Positions 32,056 through 42,600 of a stretch of 64,000 bases of DNA are shown piece by piece. Location: the NCBI RefSeq assembly GCF_042665595.1, contig NZ_JBHTCT010000033.1, forward strand, positions 1 through 64,000. The letters run 5' to 3'. Positions within the stretch are counted from its first letter, which is position 1; every line of letters starts with the position of its first letter. The DNA is from Bhargavaea changchunensis. Lineage in GTDB: Bacteria; Bacillota; Bacilli; Bacillales_A; Planococcaceae. The position numbers and the translations under genes were made by a program. The notes under the pieces were generated by a model. It saw only the letters and a program-made list of their open reading frames with translations. It made no database searches and had not been told where the DNA came from.

Positions 32056-34221
32056 GTGAACCCATTGCTTATTGCCAACTGGATTCTGTTCCTGGCCGTC
32101 ACTGCGTACGCGCTCGGATTGTTCACATACGTGGTCAAAACACGCATTGATTTTATCAGACTCGGAAAGAAAGAGGAGTTTGACGCAAAGATCGATGAAC
32201 GGCTGCGTGCAATCTGGACAAACGTCTTCGGACAGAAAAAACTGCTGAAGGATAAGAAGAGCGGGACAATCCACGTCATGTTCTTCTACGGATTCCTGCT
32301 TGTCCAGTTCGGGGCGATCGATCTGATCTGGAAAGGGCTGAAACCGGATTCCCACCTGCCGTTCGGGCCGGTCTATCCGTTCTTCACGTTCTTCCAGGAG
32401 ATTGTCGTCTTCACGATCCTGGTCGCGGTCGTCTGGGCATTTTATCGCCGCTACGTGGAAAAGCTCGTCCGGCTCCGCCGAGGTTGGAAAGCCGGCCTCG
32501 TCCTCATTTTCATCGGGACACTGATGCTGTCGACACTTGTCGCTAACGGCATGAATATGATCTGGCATGGACACGGGACGACCTGGACGGAGCCGATGGC
32601 ATCGGCGATTGCGTCCGCATTCAGCTGGATGCCGCCGACCGCAGCGGCCGCAGTGTTCTTTGTTGCCTGGTGGGTGCATCTGCTGACGCTTCTCGCTTTC
32701 CTCGTGTATGTGCCTCAGTCGAAGCACGCCCACCTGATCGCGGGTCCAGCCAACACGTACCTGATGCGATTTGACCGTCGAGGCAAACTCGCGCCGATCG
32801 ACTTCACCGCACTTGAGGAAGACGATGCGGAAGAAGATTGCGGCGAAGAAGAGATGCCGTCGATCGGAGTCGGCAAGATACAGGACTTCACGCAGCTCCA
32901 GATGCTCGATTTCTATGCGTGTGTGGAGTGCGGCCGATGCACGAACATGTGCCCGGCAACCGGCACGGGCAAGATGCTGTCGCCGATGGACCTGATCACG
33001 AAACTGCGCGACCATCTGACCAACACGGGTGCTGTTACTACCAAGCAGAAGCCTTGGGTGCCGCCGTTCATGTTCAACGACACGCGCGGCAACCAGCTCG
33101 CGATGGCGGCAGGCGCTGAAGGCGCGGTCATCGGTGATATCTACAGCCCTTCCCTGATCGGGGACGTCATCACGGAAGAAGAGATCTGGGCGTGCACGAC
33201 CTGCCGGAACTGTGAAGACCAGTGCCCGGTCATGAACGAACACGTCGACAAGATCATCGACCTCCGCCGCTACCTCGTCATGACGGAAGGCCGCATGGAT
33301 GCGGATGCACAGCGCGCGATGACGAACATCGAGCGTCAGGGCAACCCTTGGGGCCTCAACCGGAAGGAAAAGGAAAACTGGCGCGAAGCGCGTCCGGACC
33401 TCCATATTCCGACGGTCAAAGAAGCCAAGAAATCGGGTGAAGACTTCGAGTATCTGCTCTGGGTCGGCTCGATGGGCGCATTCGACAACCGCTCCCAGAA
33501 AATTGCGCTGTCGTTTGCTCATCTCCTGAACGAAGCCGGCGTCAAATTCGCCATTCTTGGAAACAAAGAAAAGAACTCCGGTGACACGCCTCGCCGTCTC
33601 GGAAACGAGTTCCTGTTCCAGGAGCTTGCCGAAGCGAACATCAAGGAGTTTGAAAAGAACGGTGTAAGGAAGATCATCACGATTGACCCGCATGCCTACA
33701 ACATTTTCAAAAACGAGTATCCGGACTTCGGCTATCAGGCCATCGTCTACCACCATACCGAGTTCCTGTATAAACTTCTGATGGAGGGCAAGCTGAAACC
33801 TAAGTATGCGGTGAACGAAAAGATCACCTTCCATGACTCTTGCTACCTCGGACGGTACAACGACGTGTATGATGCACCGCGTGAGATCTTGAAGTCCATC
33901 CCGGGCGTAGAACTTGTCGAGATGGTCCGGAACCGCCAGGATGCCATGTGCTGCGGCGCGGGCGGAGGACTCATGTGGATGGAGGAAGACAAGGGCCACC
34001 GAATCAACGTCGCTCGGACCGAACAAGCGCTGGAAGTCAATCCGTCCGTCATTTCGTCCGCCTGCCCTTACTGCCTGACGATGATTTCGGACGGCACAAA
34101 AGCGGTGGAAGTGGAAGACAAGGTCGGCACCTACGACGTTGCGGAACTTCTTGAGCTCTCCATCTTCGGGGACAATATGGAGCCGGCAGTCGAGGAAGAG
34201 GAAGAACCGATTCTTCAGTAA
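32056..34221 (+). CDS. fadF: FadF: membrane Fe-S oxidoreductase for fatty-acid oxidation
   Basis: A 721-aa protein with five to six N-terminal TM helices (nitrate-reductase-gamma/b-type-like region), then two ferredoxin-type clusters (CVECGRCTNMCPATGTG and CTTCRNCEDQCPVMNEH) and two CCG domains (FHDSCYLGR, DAMCCGAGGGLMW, SACPYCLTM). It corresponds to B. subtilis YwjF/FadF, thought to pass electrons from acyl-CoA dehydrogenase/ETF to the quinone pool. GTG 32056 lies 6 nt after AAGGGAGGG. The upstream palindrome suggests FadR-type control. Confidence 0.9.
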   Translation: MNPLLIANWILFLAVTAYALGLFTYVVKTRIDFIRLGKKEEFDAKIDERLRAIWTNVFGQKKLLKDKKSGTIHVMFFYGFLLVQFGAIDLIWKGLKPDSHLPFGPVYPFFTFFQEIVVFTILVAVVWAFYRRYVEKLVRLRRGWKAGLVLIFIGTLMLSTLVANGMNMIWHGHGTTWTEPMASAIASAFSWMPPTAAAAVFFVAWWVHLLTLLAFLVYVPQSKHAHLIAGPANTYLMRFDRRGKLAPIDFTALEEDDAEEDCGEEEMPSIGVGKIQDFTQLQMLDFYACVECGRCTNMCPATGTGKMLSPMDLITKLRDHLTNTGAVTTKQKPWVPPFMFNDTRGNQLAMAAGAEGAVIGDIYSPSLIGDVITEEEIWACTTCRNCEDQCPVMNEHVDKIIDLRRYLVMTEGRMDADAQRAMTNIERQGNPWGLNRKEKENWREARPDLHIPTVKEAKKSGEDFEYLLWVGSMGAFDNRSQKIALSFAHLLNEAGVKFAILGNKEKNSGDTPRRLGNEFLFQELAEANIKEFEKNGVRKIITIDPHAYNIFKNEYPDFGYQAIVYHHTEFLYKLLMEGKLKPKYAVNEKITFHDSCYLGRYNDVYDAPREILKSIPGVELVEMVRNRQDAMCCGAGGGLMWMEEDKGHRINVARTEQALEVNPSVISSACPYCLTMISDGTKAVEVEDKVGTYDVAELLELSIFGDNMEPAVEEEEEPILQ

Positions 34222-34269
34222 GCCGTTGCGGATTCTTTGAAAATTCGATACAATGAAACAAATGGAAGA

Positions 34270-34293
34270 GGGAGTGCCTGTCACTCCCTTTTT
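34270..34293 (+). terminator. Intrinsic terminator of fadF
   Basis: A 7-bp stem GGGAGTG (34270-34276) with CACTCCC (34282-34288), then TTTTTC. Confidence 0.85.
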
Positions 34294-34303
34294 CTCGGGA
34301 TTT

Positions 34304-34326
34304 TTGCCGAGCGAGCGTTCAGTCAA
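34304..34326 (+). promoter_or_regulatory. Imperfect palindrome upstream of the thiolase gene
   Basis: TTGCCGAGCG (34304-34313), AG, CGTTCAGTCAA (34316-34326) form an imperfect palindrome of the GANCG-N2-CGNTC type, just downstream of the fadF terminator and upstream of the thiolase operon. It is a candidate TetR-family operator; possible ligand proteins include the TetR gene at 38991. Confidence 0.35.
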
Positions 34327-34404
34327 TCAATTGAAAAAGCGCCGCCCGGCATTTACTGAATTCAATATGAAAACGCTCTCACATTCAAAAGGGGGAAATC
34401 GATC

Positions 34405-35610
34405 ATGGCAAGAACGGCGATTCTTGGCGGGGCACGCACACCATTCGGCAAATTCGGCGGGCTGCTTGCATCTCAGACGGCAAGCGATCTCGGAGGGGTG
34501 GCGATCCGCGCGGCTTTGGAACGGACCGGAACATCCCCGGAAGAAGTGGATGAAGTGATCATGGGGACTGTCCTGCAGGGTGGACAGGGTCAGATTCCTT
34601 CCCGGCAGGCTGCGAACAAAGCGGGCATTCCATGGAAAGTGAAAACCGAGACGATCAATAAAGTATGCGCATCCGGCATGCGCGCGGTGACGCTCGGCGA
34701 TCAGCTGATCCGCCTCGGTGAGGAGCAGGTGATTGTGGCTGGGGGCATGGAGTCGATGTCGAACGCACCGTATTACATGCCAAAGGGCCGCTTCGGCCTG
34801 AAGATGGGGGATGCCCCGCTGATTGACGGCATGATCCATGACGGGCTTTCCTGCTCGTTCCACCCGGATCGGGTTCATATGGGCACGTACGGAAACAGCA
34901 CCGCGGAAAAGATGGAGCTTACACGCGTTGCCCAGGACGAATGGGCGCTCCGCAGCCATGAGCGCGCCGTGAAGGCGATCGATGAAGCGCTGTTTGTCGA
35001 AGAGATCGTGCCGGTCGAAGTGCCTGCACGAAAAGGTCAGACAATCCATGTCGGGGAAGACGAGGCGCCGCGCCGCGACACCTCTTCCGAATCGCTCGCG
35101 AAACTGAAGCCGGCATTCGGCAAAGAAGGCACGATCACGGCCGGCAACGCACCGGGAGTGAACGACGGGGCCTGCGCCCTTGTTCTCATGGATGCGGACC
35201 GTGCCAAGCAGGAAGGAAAAGACGTCCTGGCAGAAATCATCGCCCACGCGGAAGTCGCAGTAGAGCCGGAAAACTTCCCTCAGACACCGGGGCTTGTCAT
35301 CAACGAGATCCTTGAAAAGACAGGCAAGCCGCTTGAGGAGATCGACCTGTTCGAGATCAATGAAGCGTTCGCTGCCGTCTCGCTCGCCAGCGCGAAAATC
35401 GCCGGCCTTGATCCCGAGAAAGTAAACGTCAACGGAGGGGCGGTCGCACTCGGCCACCCGATCGGCGCAAGCGGCGCACGGATCATCCTGACACTCGCAC
35501 ATGAACTCAAACGCCGCGGCGGCGGTGTCGGCATCGCGGCAATCTGCTCGGGCGGCGGCCAGGGGGATGCCGTCATGATCGAAGTACCGAAGCAGGGACA
35601 GGGGGAGTAA
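34405..35610 (+). CDS. mmgA: Acetyl-CoA C-acyltransferase (thiolase)
   Basis: A 401-aa thiolase. Nucleophile Cys in NKVCASGMRAVTLG, NEAFAA, GHPIGASGAR (His) and the second Cys in CSGGGQGDA are all intact. It resembles acetyl-CoA acetyltransferases such as MmgA. It heads a run of beta-oxidation genes ordered thiolase, 3-hydroxyacyl-CoA dehydrogenase, acyl-CoA dehydrogenase, as in the B. subtilis mmgABC set. RBS AAAAGGGGG. Confidence 0.87.
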   Translation: MARTAILGGARTPFGKFGGLLASQTASDLGGVAIRAALERTGTSPEEVDEVIMGTVLQGGQGQIPSRQAANKAGIPWKVKTETINKVCASGMRAVTLGDQLIRLGEEQVIVAGGMESMSNAPYYMPKGRFGLKMGDAPLIDGMIHDGLSCSFHPDRVHMGTYGNSTAEKMELTRVAQDEWALRSHERAVKAIDEALFVEEIVPVEVPARKGQTIHVGEDEAPRRDTSSESLAKLKPAFGKEGTITAGNAPGVNDGACALVLMDADRAKQEGKDVLAEIIAHAEVAVEPENFPQTPGLVINEILEKTGKPLEEIDLFEINEAFAAVSLASAKIAGLDPEKVNVNGGAVALGHPIGASGARIILTLAHELKRRGGGVGIAAICSGGGQGDAVMIEVPKQGQGE

Positions 35611-35612
35611 GC

Positions 35613-36464
35613 ATGGACATCAAACACGTGATGGTCATCGGAGCCGGACAGATGGGCGGCGGCATTGCACAGGTGTGCGCCCAGGCCGGATTCGACGTGA
35701 CCCTGAACGATATCAGTGAAGAATCCTATGAAAAAGGACTAGGCGTCATCAAGAAAAACCTTTCCCGAGGAGTGGAGAAGGGCCGGATCACAGAAGAAGA
35801 AAAAAATGCGGCGCTCGGACGCATCAGGAAATCGACGGACCTTTCCGATGCAAAGGATGCCGACCTGATCATCGAGGCGGCAGTCGAGAAAATGGAAATC
35901 AAGCAGTCCATCTTCAGGCAGCTTGACGAGCATGCGAAAGAGCACGCGATTTTGTCGACGAACACCTCCGCGCTGCCGATCACGGAAATCGCAGCGGTAA
36001 CCAAGCGTCCGGGGCAAGTGATCGGGATGCACTTCATGAACCCGGTACCGGTCATGAAGCTTGTTGAGATCATCCGCGGGCTTGCGACCACCGACGAGAC
36101 CTACCAGGCGGTCGAGGACATGACGAGGAAGCTGTCCAAGACACCGGTCGAGGTCAATGACTACCCCGGATTCGTCTCGAACCGTGTGCTCATGCCGATG
36201 ATCAACGAAGCGATTTTCACATTGTATGAAGGCGTCGCATCGAAAGAAGCGATCGACGACGTCATGAAACTTGGCATGAACCACCCGATGGGACCACTCC
36301 AGCTTGCGGACTTCATCGGTCTGGATACCTGCCTGTACATCATGGAAGTGCTGCATGAAGGTTTCGGCGATCCGAAATACCGTCCGTGCCCGCTTCTCCG
36401 CAAATATGTAAACGCCGGCTGGCTCGGGAAAAAGTCCGGCCGCGGATTTTATGTCTATGAATAA
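35613..36464 (+). CDS. mmgB: 3-hydroxybutyryl-CoA dehydrogenase
   Basis: A 283-aa NAD-dependent 3-hydroxyacyl-CoA dehydrogenase. N-terminal Rossmann motif GAGQMGGGIAQ, then STNTSALPITEI, catalytic-His region GMHFMNPVPVMKLVE and the C-terminal domain (NHPMGPLQLADFIGLD). The start is 2 bp past the thiolase stop, so the genes are coupled. It is closest in layout to MmgB/Hbd. Confidence 0.9.
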   Translation: MDIKHVMVIGAGQMGGGIAQVCAQAGFDVTLNDISEESYEKGLGVIKKNLSRGVEKGRITEEEKNAALGRIRKSTDLSDAKDADLIIEAAVEKMEIKQSIFRQLDEHAKEHAILSTNTSALPITEIAAVTKRPGQVIGMHFMNPVPVMKLVEIIRGLATTDETYQAVEDMTRKLSKTPVEVNDYPGFVSNRVLMPMINEAIFTLYEGVASKEAIDDVMKLGMNHPMGPLQLADFIGLDTCLYIMEVLHEGFGDPKYRPCPLLRKYVNAGWLGKKSGRGFYVYE

Positions 36465-36503
36465 ACCTGTCCTAAACGGCTTTTATTAAATGGGGTGCAC
36501 ACC

Positions 36504-37640
36504 ATGAATTTCACATTCAACGAAGAACAGAATATGATGCGCCGGATGGTGCGCGACTTTGCGAAAAACGAGGTGGAGCCGTTCACTCCGAGGATGGAGG
36601 CGGGCGAGTTCCCCCGTCCTTTGCTCGAAAAGATGGGTGATCTCGGCCTCATGGGCATTATGGTGCCCGAAGAGTACGGCGGCTCCGGGATGGATTACAC
36701 GAGCTACATCATCGCCATCCATGAACTGTCGAAAGCTAGCGCCGTCATGGGGGTCATCCTGAGCGTCCATACATCGGTCGGCATCAACCCGATCCTGAAG
36801 TTCGGAACGGAAGACCAGAAGCAGAAGTACATTCCGAAGATGGCTTCGGGTGAATACCTCGGCGCATTTTGCCTTACCGAGCCGTCCTCCGGATCCGATG
36901 CCGGCGCGATGAAGACCCGGGGTGTAAAAAAAGATGGCCATTACGTCCTGAACGGTTCAAAAGTGTTCATTACAAATGGCGGTGAGGCGGATGTTTACAT
37001 TGTTTTCGCGAACACCAATCCGGAAGCGGGAAGCCGCGGTGTCACAGCATTCATCGTCGAAAAGGGCACGCCGGGACTTGTCATCGGCAAAGACGAGGAG
37101 AAGATGGGTCTCCACGGCTCACGCACGGTCCAGTTGACATTCGAAGACATGGAAGTGCCGGTGGAAAATATGCTCGGCCAGGAAGGCGAAGGATTCAAGA
37201 TTGCCCTAGCCAACCTTGATGCCGGCCGGATCGGCATCGCCGCCCAGTCGCTCGGCATTGCCGAGGCTGCAACTGAAGCGGCTGTCAGCTATGCCAAGGA
37301 GCGGGTTCAATTCGGCAAGCCGATCGCGGCAAATCAGGGAATCGGATTCAAACTGGCCGACATGGCGACATCCGTAGAAGCGGCACGTCTCCTCGTTTAC
37401 CAGGCAGCCGATCTTTACGGCCGCGGCCTGCCAGCCGGCAAGGAAGCCTCGATGGCGAAACTGTTCGCCTCCCAGGCGGCCATGGACTGCGCAATCGAAG
37501 CCGTCCAGGTGTTCGGCGGCTACGGCTACACCGAGGACTACCCGGTCGAGCGCTACTTCCGCGACGCGAAAGTGACCCAGATCTATGAAGGCACAAGCGA
37601 GATCCAGAGGATTGTCATCGGCAAACACCTCACAAAGTGA
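36504..37640 (+). CDS. mmgC: Acyl-CoA dehydrogenase (MmgC-like)
   Basis: A 378-aa FAD-dependent acyl-CoA dehydrogenase. Signature LTEPSSGSDAGAMKT, FAD-site GGYGYTEDYPVERYFRDAK and catalytic Glu in QIYEGTSEIQR are present. ATG 36504 was preferred to an in-frame GTG at 36495, which overlaps the GGGGTG ribosome site. It is the third gene of the mmgABC-like run. Chain-length preference cannot be decided; short or branched chains are likely given icmF nearby. Confidence 0.9.
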   Translation: MNFTFNEEQNMMRRMVRDFAKNEVEPFTPRMEAGEFPRPLLEKMGDLGLMGIMVPEEYGGSGMDYTSYIIAIHELSKASAVMGVILSVHTSVGINPILKFGTEDQKQKYIPKMASGEYLGAFCLTEPSSGSDAGAMKTRGVKKDGHYVLNGSKVFITNGGEADVYIVFANTNPEAGSRGVTAFIVEKGTPGLVIGKDEEKMGLHGSRTVQLTFEDMEVPVENMLGQEGEGFKIALANLDAGRIGIAAQSLGIAEAATEAAVSYAKERVQFGKPIAANQGIGFKLADMATSVEAARLLVYQAADLYGRGLPAGKEASMAKLFASQAAMDCAIEAVQVFGGYGYTEDYPVERYFRDAKVTQIYEGTSEIQRIVIGKHLTK

Positions 37641-37666
37641 GGTGTTCTGCGCCCAAAAGCGCAGCG
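37624..37666 (+). terminator. Two consecutive hairpins at the mmgC 3' end
   Basis: AACACCTCA (37624-37632) pairs with TGAGGTGTT (37638-37646), enclosing the stop codon; CTGCGC/GCGCAG follows immediately. No T-tract, so termination efficiency is doubtful. Confidence 0.4.
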
Positions 37667-37706
37667 TTGGGTGCAAACTCCTCAAAAAGGGATGGCGGGG
37701 AACTGC

Positions 37707-37790
37707 AAGATTACACATATCAGCTTTGAGATTGCACGATCACTGAACGAGATTGCACGTTCGCCGAACGAGACTGCACATTCGAGTACA
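37707..37790. repeat. 21-bp tandem repeat array (4 units)
   Basis: Units start at 37707, 37728, 37749 and 37770, exactly 21 bp apart, with consensus GAGATTGCACGTTC followed by a variable tail. The core sequence differs from the arrays at 14539 and 20952, but the period and the leading GAGA are shared. GAACG and CGTTC elements recur across units. It lies between mmgC and acdA. Confidence 0.85.
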
Positions 37791-37854
37791 CAAACGCCCC
37801 AAAATGCTATGCACAAATGACGGCCCGGCCGATTACTGAAAGGTGGAAGACAAA

Positions 37855-38994
37855 GTGAACTTTAAACTGTCCGAAGAACATGAAATGATCCGAAAGATGG
37901 TACATGATTTTGCTGAGAAGGAAGTTGCACCGACTGCGGCAGAGCGCGATGAGGAAGAGCGCTTCGACGTGGAGCTTTTCCACAAGATGGCCGAACTCGG
38001 CCTCACAGGCATTCCGTGGCCGGAAGAGTACGGCGGCATCGGTTCGGATTTCCTTGCGTATGTCATCGCGGTAGAGGAGCTTTCCCGCGTGGATGCATCC
38101 GCGGGCGTCGTCCTTTCCGCGCACACATCGCTGGCCGGCTGGCCGGTCTACAAATATGGAACGGAAGAACAGAAGCAGAAGTACCTCCGCCCGATGGCGG
38201 AAGGCTCGAAAATCGGCGCTTACTGCCTGACTGAAGCAGGGTCCGGGTCCGATGCGGGCGGCATGAAGACGACCGCCAAAAAGGACGGCGACCACTACAT
38301 CCTGAACGGCTCGAAGATGTTCATCACGAACGGCGGCATCGCCGATACCTACATCGTGTTCGCGGTCACCGATCCGTCGTCCAAGCACAAGGGCACGAGC
38401 GCGTTCATCGTGGAAAAGGACTTCGAGGGCTTCTCCGTAGGCAAGAAAGAGAAAAAACTAGGAATCCGTTCGTCTCCGACAACGGAAGTCATCTTCGACA
38501 ACTGCAAAGTCCCAGCCGAAAACCTCCTCGGTGAAGAGGGGCAGGGCTTCATCATCGCGATGAAGACGCTGGATGGCGGCCGCAATGGCATCGCGGCACA
38601 GGCGGTCGGCATCGCGCAGGGCGCGCTTGACCACTCTGTTTCTTACGCAAAAGAGCGTGAGCAGTTCGGCAAGCCGATCGCTGCAAACCAGGGCATCGGC
38701 TTCAAACTCGCCGACATGGCGACTTCGATCGAGGCTTCCCGTCTCCTCACATATCAGGCGGCATGGCTGGAGTCGAACGGTCTTCCGTACGGCAAGGAGT
38801 CCGCGATGGCGAAACTGATGGCCGGCGATACGGCGATGAAGGTCACGGTTGAGGCGGTTCAGGTATACGGCGGATACGGCTACACCAAGGATTATCCGGT
38901 CGAGCGATTTATGCGTGATGCGAAGATCACTCAGATCTACGAGGGCACGCAGGAGATCCAGCGGCTCGTCATCTCCCGCATGCTGACGAAATGA
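37855..38994 (+). CDS. acdA: Acyl-CoA dehydrogenase AcdA
   Basis: A 379-aa acyl-CoA dehydrogenase very similar to B. subtilis AcdA (FKLSEEHEMIRKMVHDFAEKEVAP, LTEAGSGSDAGGMKTT, QAVGIAQGALD, catalytic Glu in YEGTQEIQRLV). GTG 37855 is used because GAAAGGTGG is 8 nt upstream; an earlier GTG at 37843 lies inside that site. The stop overlaps the TetR gene by 4 bp. Together with fadF it mirrors the ywjF-acdA pair. Confidence 0.93.
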   Translation: MNFKLSEEHEMIRKMVHDFAEKEVAPTAAERDEEERFDVELFHKMAELGLTGIPWPEEYGGIGSDFLAYVIAVEELSRVDASAGVVLSAHTSLAGWPVYKYGTEEQKQKYLRPMAEGSKIGAYCLTEAGSGSDAGGMKTTAKKDGDHYILNGSKMFITNGGIADTYIVFAVTDPSSKHKGTSAFIVEKDFEGFSVGKKEKKLGIRSSPTTEVIFDNCKVPAENLLGEEGQGFIIAMKTLDGGRNGIAAQAVGIAQGALDHSVSYAKEREQFGKPIAANQGIGFKLADMATSIEASRLLTYQAAWLESNGLPYGKESAMAKLMAGDTAMKVTVEAVQVYGGYGYTKDYPVERFMRDAKITQIYEGTQEIQRLVISRMLTK

Positions 38995-39650
38995 CCGAAA
39001 AGAAAACGTCGGTGCGCCATGAGGTGAAGTCGTCGGTCAAGGACGAGTCACTGATCGAAAAGCGCCGCGACCAGATGATCCGCGGAGCGGTGAAACTGTT
39101 CAGGGAGAAAGGGTTCCACCGCACAACCACACGGGAAATCGCAAAGGAAGCGGGCTTCAGTATCGGCACGCTCTATGAATATATCCGGACAAAGGAAGAT
39201 GTCCTGTACTTGGTATGCGACAGGATCTATGAGGAAGTGCATGACCGCCTGGCACCGCTTGCGGAACAGCAGGGGACAGTCGGCGGCCTGAAAAACGCCA
39301 TCCGGCTTTACATCGAAACGATCGATGCTATGGATGACGAATTCACGGTCATGTACCAGGAGACGAAGTCGCTCCCGAAGACGGCACTCAGCTACGTATT
39401 GGAGAAGGAACTCGAAATGGCCGGTCTTTTCGAACGGATGCTGGCAGGGTGCTCGGAAGCGGGCGAGATCAAGCTTTCTGCCAAGGAAGCCAAGCTCGGC
39501 GCACACCATATCATCGTCCAGGGTCAGATGTGGGCGTTCCGCCGCTGGACACTCCAAAAACAGTTCGCATTAGGGGAATTCATCGATATGCTGACAGACC
39601 AGCTGCTCTACGGGGTGGCCGGCCTTCAGCGGAAGGGGGAAGCAAAATGA
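38991..39650 (+). CDS. TetR-family transcriptional regulator
   Basis: A 219-aa TetR protein. HTH region residues about 28-75 (MIRGAVKLFREKGFHRTTTREIAKEAGFSIGTLYEYI) with a FadR-like C-terminal ligand domain. It is encoded between acdA and icmF with 4-bp overlaps on both sides, so it probably regulates this operon in response to an acyl-CoA. Candidate sites are the palindromes at 31943 and 34304 (inference). Confidence 0.85.
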   Translation: MTEKKTSVRHEVKSSVKDESLIEKRRDQMIRGAVKLFREKGFHRTTTREIAKEAGFSIGTLYEYIRTKEDVLYLVCDRIYEEVHDRLAPLAEQQGTVGGLKNAIRLYIETIDAMDDEFTVMYQETKSLPKTALSYVLEKELEMAGLFERMLAGCSEAGEIKLSAKEAKLGAHHIIVQGQMWAFRRWTLQKQFALGEFIDMLTDQLLYGVAGLQRKGEAK

Positions 39651-42600
39651 CAACGGCACCAGTCGAAGTCTACAAGCCGGTCAACCATGTCCGGTTCGTA
39701 ACGGCATCGAGCCTGTTCGACGGCCACGATGCCTCGATCAACATCATGCGCCGCATCCTGCAGTCTAGCGGGGCGGAAGTGATCCATCTCGGCCATAACC
39801 GTTCGGTCGAGGAAGTCGTCAATGCGGCTATCCAGGAAGACGTGCAGGGGATTGCGATTTCTTCCTACCAGGGCGGCCACGTCGAATATTTCAAGTACAT
39901 GCATGATCTTCTAAAGGAAAAGGGCGCGCCGCATATCCGCATCTACGGCGGCGGGGGAGGCGTCATCATCCCGAAGGAAATCAAGGAGCTGCATGACTAC
40001 GGCATCTCGGGCATCTTTTCACCGGAAGACGGGCGCCGGCTCGGCCTCCAGGGCATGATCAACGAAATGCTGAAGCAGTGCGATTTCAAGACATCCGAGA
40101 AAAAGGACCTCGGCCACCCGGAAGAACTGACCACGGACAATGTGCCGCTCTTGTCAGGGCTGATCACACTGGCTGAAGACGCCTATCAGAACCAGACTGA
40201 AGAGGCGCAGAAGATGCTGGAAGCCGTTCGGCAGAAGTCGAAGAACACACCGGTCTTTGGCATCACGGGCACGGGCGGCGCGGGGAAAAGCTCACTCACC
40301 GACGAATTGATCCGCCGGTTCCTTCACGAGCTGCCGGATAAGAAGGTTGCCATCCTGTCGATCGATCCGACCAAGCAGAAAACGGGCGGTGCGCTTCTAG
40401 GCGACCGGATCCGCATGAACGCAATCTTCAGCGACCGTGTCTATATGCGGAGCCTCGCGACACGCGGCTCCCGTTCCGAATTGTCCGGAGCCATCCGGGA
40501 CGTGCTGGATGTGACCCGCGCGGCGGGCTTTGACCTGGTCATCGTCGAGACGAGCGGGATCGGGCAGGGGGACGCCGAAGTCGCGGAGATCGCAGACGCC
40601 TCGATGTACGTGATGACGAGTGAATTCGGTGCGCCTACTCAGCTTGAGAAGATCGACATGATCGATTTTGCAGACCTGATCGCGATCAACAAGTTCGAAC
40701 GCAAAGGGTCCGAGGACGCATTGCGCCAGGTGCAGAAGCAGTACCAGCGGAGCCGCCAGTTGTGGGACCGCCAGCTTGACGAAATGCCGGTGTACGGCAC
40801 GATCGCAAGCCAGTTCAATGACAAGGGCACAAACTCGCTGTTTGCGGCAATCGTCGATGTCCTGAATGACAAGTTCAGTCTCGGATGGGAAACGTCCTAT
40901 AAGCATTCTGTGAAAACACAGAAACAGAATGTCATCATCCCGAATGACCGCCGCTATTACCTTCGGGAAATCACGGATACGGTCCGCGACTACCACAAAC
41001 GTGCGGAACAGCAGGCAGAACTTGGCCGCCGCCTGTTCCAGCTGGAAGGAGCGCTTGCGATCATACGCGAAAAGGGCGGGGATGAGGCGCTTGAAGCATC
41101 CCTTCAGTCGCTGATCGACGGGGTGAACACTGAGCTGTCGACCGAGTCAAAGCGTATCCTCGAAAACTGGGAAAGCCTTAAGGAAGCCTACTCCGGCGAA
41201 GAATTTGTCACGAAGATCCGGGATAAGGAAATCCGCACGATTCTGCGGACAGAAAGCCTGTCCGGCCTGAAAATCCCGAAAGTTTCTCTCCCGAAGTTCA
41301 AGGATTACGGCGAAATCCTGCGCTGGGTATATGCGGAAAATGTGCCGGGGTCGTTCCCCTACACGGCTGGAGTATTCCCGTTCAAACGCCAGGGCGAAGA
41401 CCCGAAACGCCAGTTTGCCGGAGAAGGGACGCCGGAGCGGACCAACCGCCGTTTCCACTATCTTTCGAAGGATGACGATGCAAAACGGCTGTCCACGGCA
41501 TTCGACTCGGTGACGCTCTACGGTGAAGACCCGGCATACCGCCCGGACATCTACGGCAAGGTCGGCGAGTCCGGCGTATCGGTCTGCACGCTCGATGACA
41601 TGAAGAAGCTTTACGACGGCTTTGATCTTTGTGCGCCGTCTACCTCGGTCTCCATGACGATCAACGGCCCGGCACCGATCATCCTCGCGATGTTCATGAA
41701 CACCGCGATCGACCAGCAGGTAAAGGCGAAAGAAGAAGAACTCGGCCGCACGCTGAACGTGGAGGAGTTCACGGAAGTTCGTGAGAAGACGCTCCAAACG
41801 GTCCGCGGAACGGTACAGGCCGACATCCTGAAGGAAGATCAGGGACAGAACACGTGCATCTTCTCGACCGAGTTCGCGCTCCGTATGATGGGGGATATCC
41901 AGCAGTACTTTATCGACCATCAGGTCCGCAACTACTACTCGGTATCGATTTCCGGTTATCATATTGCGGAGGCGGGGGCCAACCCGATTTCCCAGCTTGC
42001 GTTCACGCTGGCGAACGGCTTCACGTACGTCGAGTACTACCTGAGCCGCGGCATGAACATTGATGACTTTGCGCCGAATCTATCATTCTTCTTCTCTAAC
42101 GGCCTCGATCCGGAATACACGGTCATCGGCCGGGTTGCCCGACGTATCTGGGCGGTCGCGATGCGCGAGAAGTACGGTGCGAACGACCGCAGCCAGAAGC
42201 TGAAGTACCACGTCCAGACATCAGGCCGGAGCCTGCATGCACAGGAAATCGACTTCAATGACATCCGGACGACGCTCCAGGCGCTCATGGCGCTGCAGGA
42301 CAACTGCAACTCGCTTCATACGAACGCCTATGATGAAGCGATCACGACACCGACGGAGGAATCGGTCCGCCGCGCGATGGCGATCCAGATGATCATCACG
42401 AAAGAGCACGGGCTCTCGAAAAACGAAAATCCGCTCCAGGGCTCGTTCATCATCGAAGAACTGACCGACCTCGTCGAGCAGGCCGTCCTTGCCGAATTCG
42501 ACCGGCTGAATGACCGCGGCGGCGTACTGGGTGCGATGGAGACCCAGTATCAGCGGGGGAAAATCCAGGAAGAGTCGATGTATTATGAACACCTCAAGCA

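Noticed and set aside
32020..34326. 768-aa open frame on the minus strand
   Set aside because: Antisense to fadF, whose Fe-S motifs and ribosome site are clear; long antisense frames are common in GC-rich DNA.
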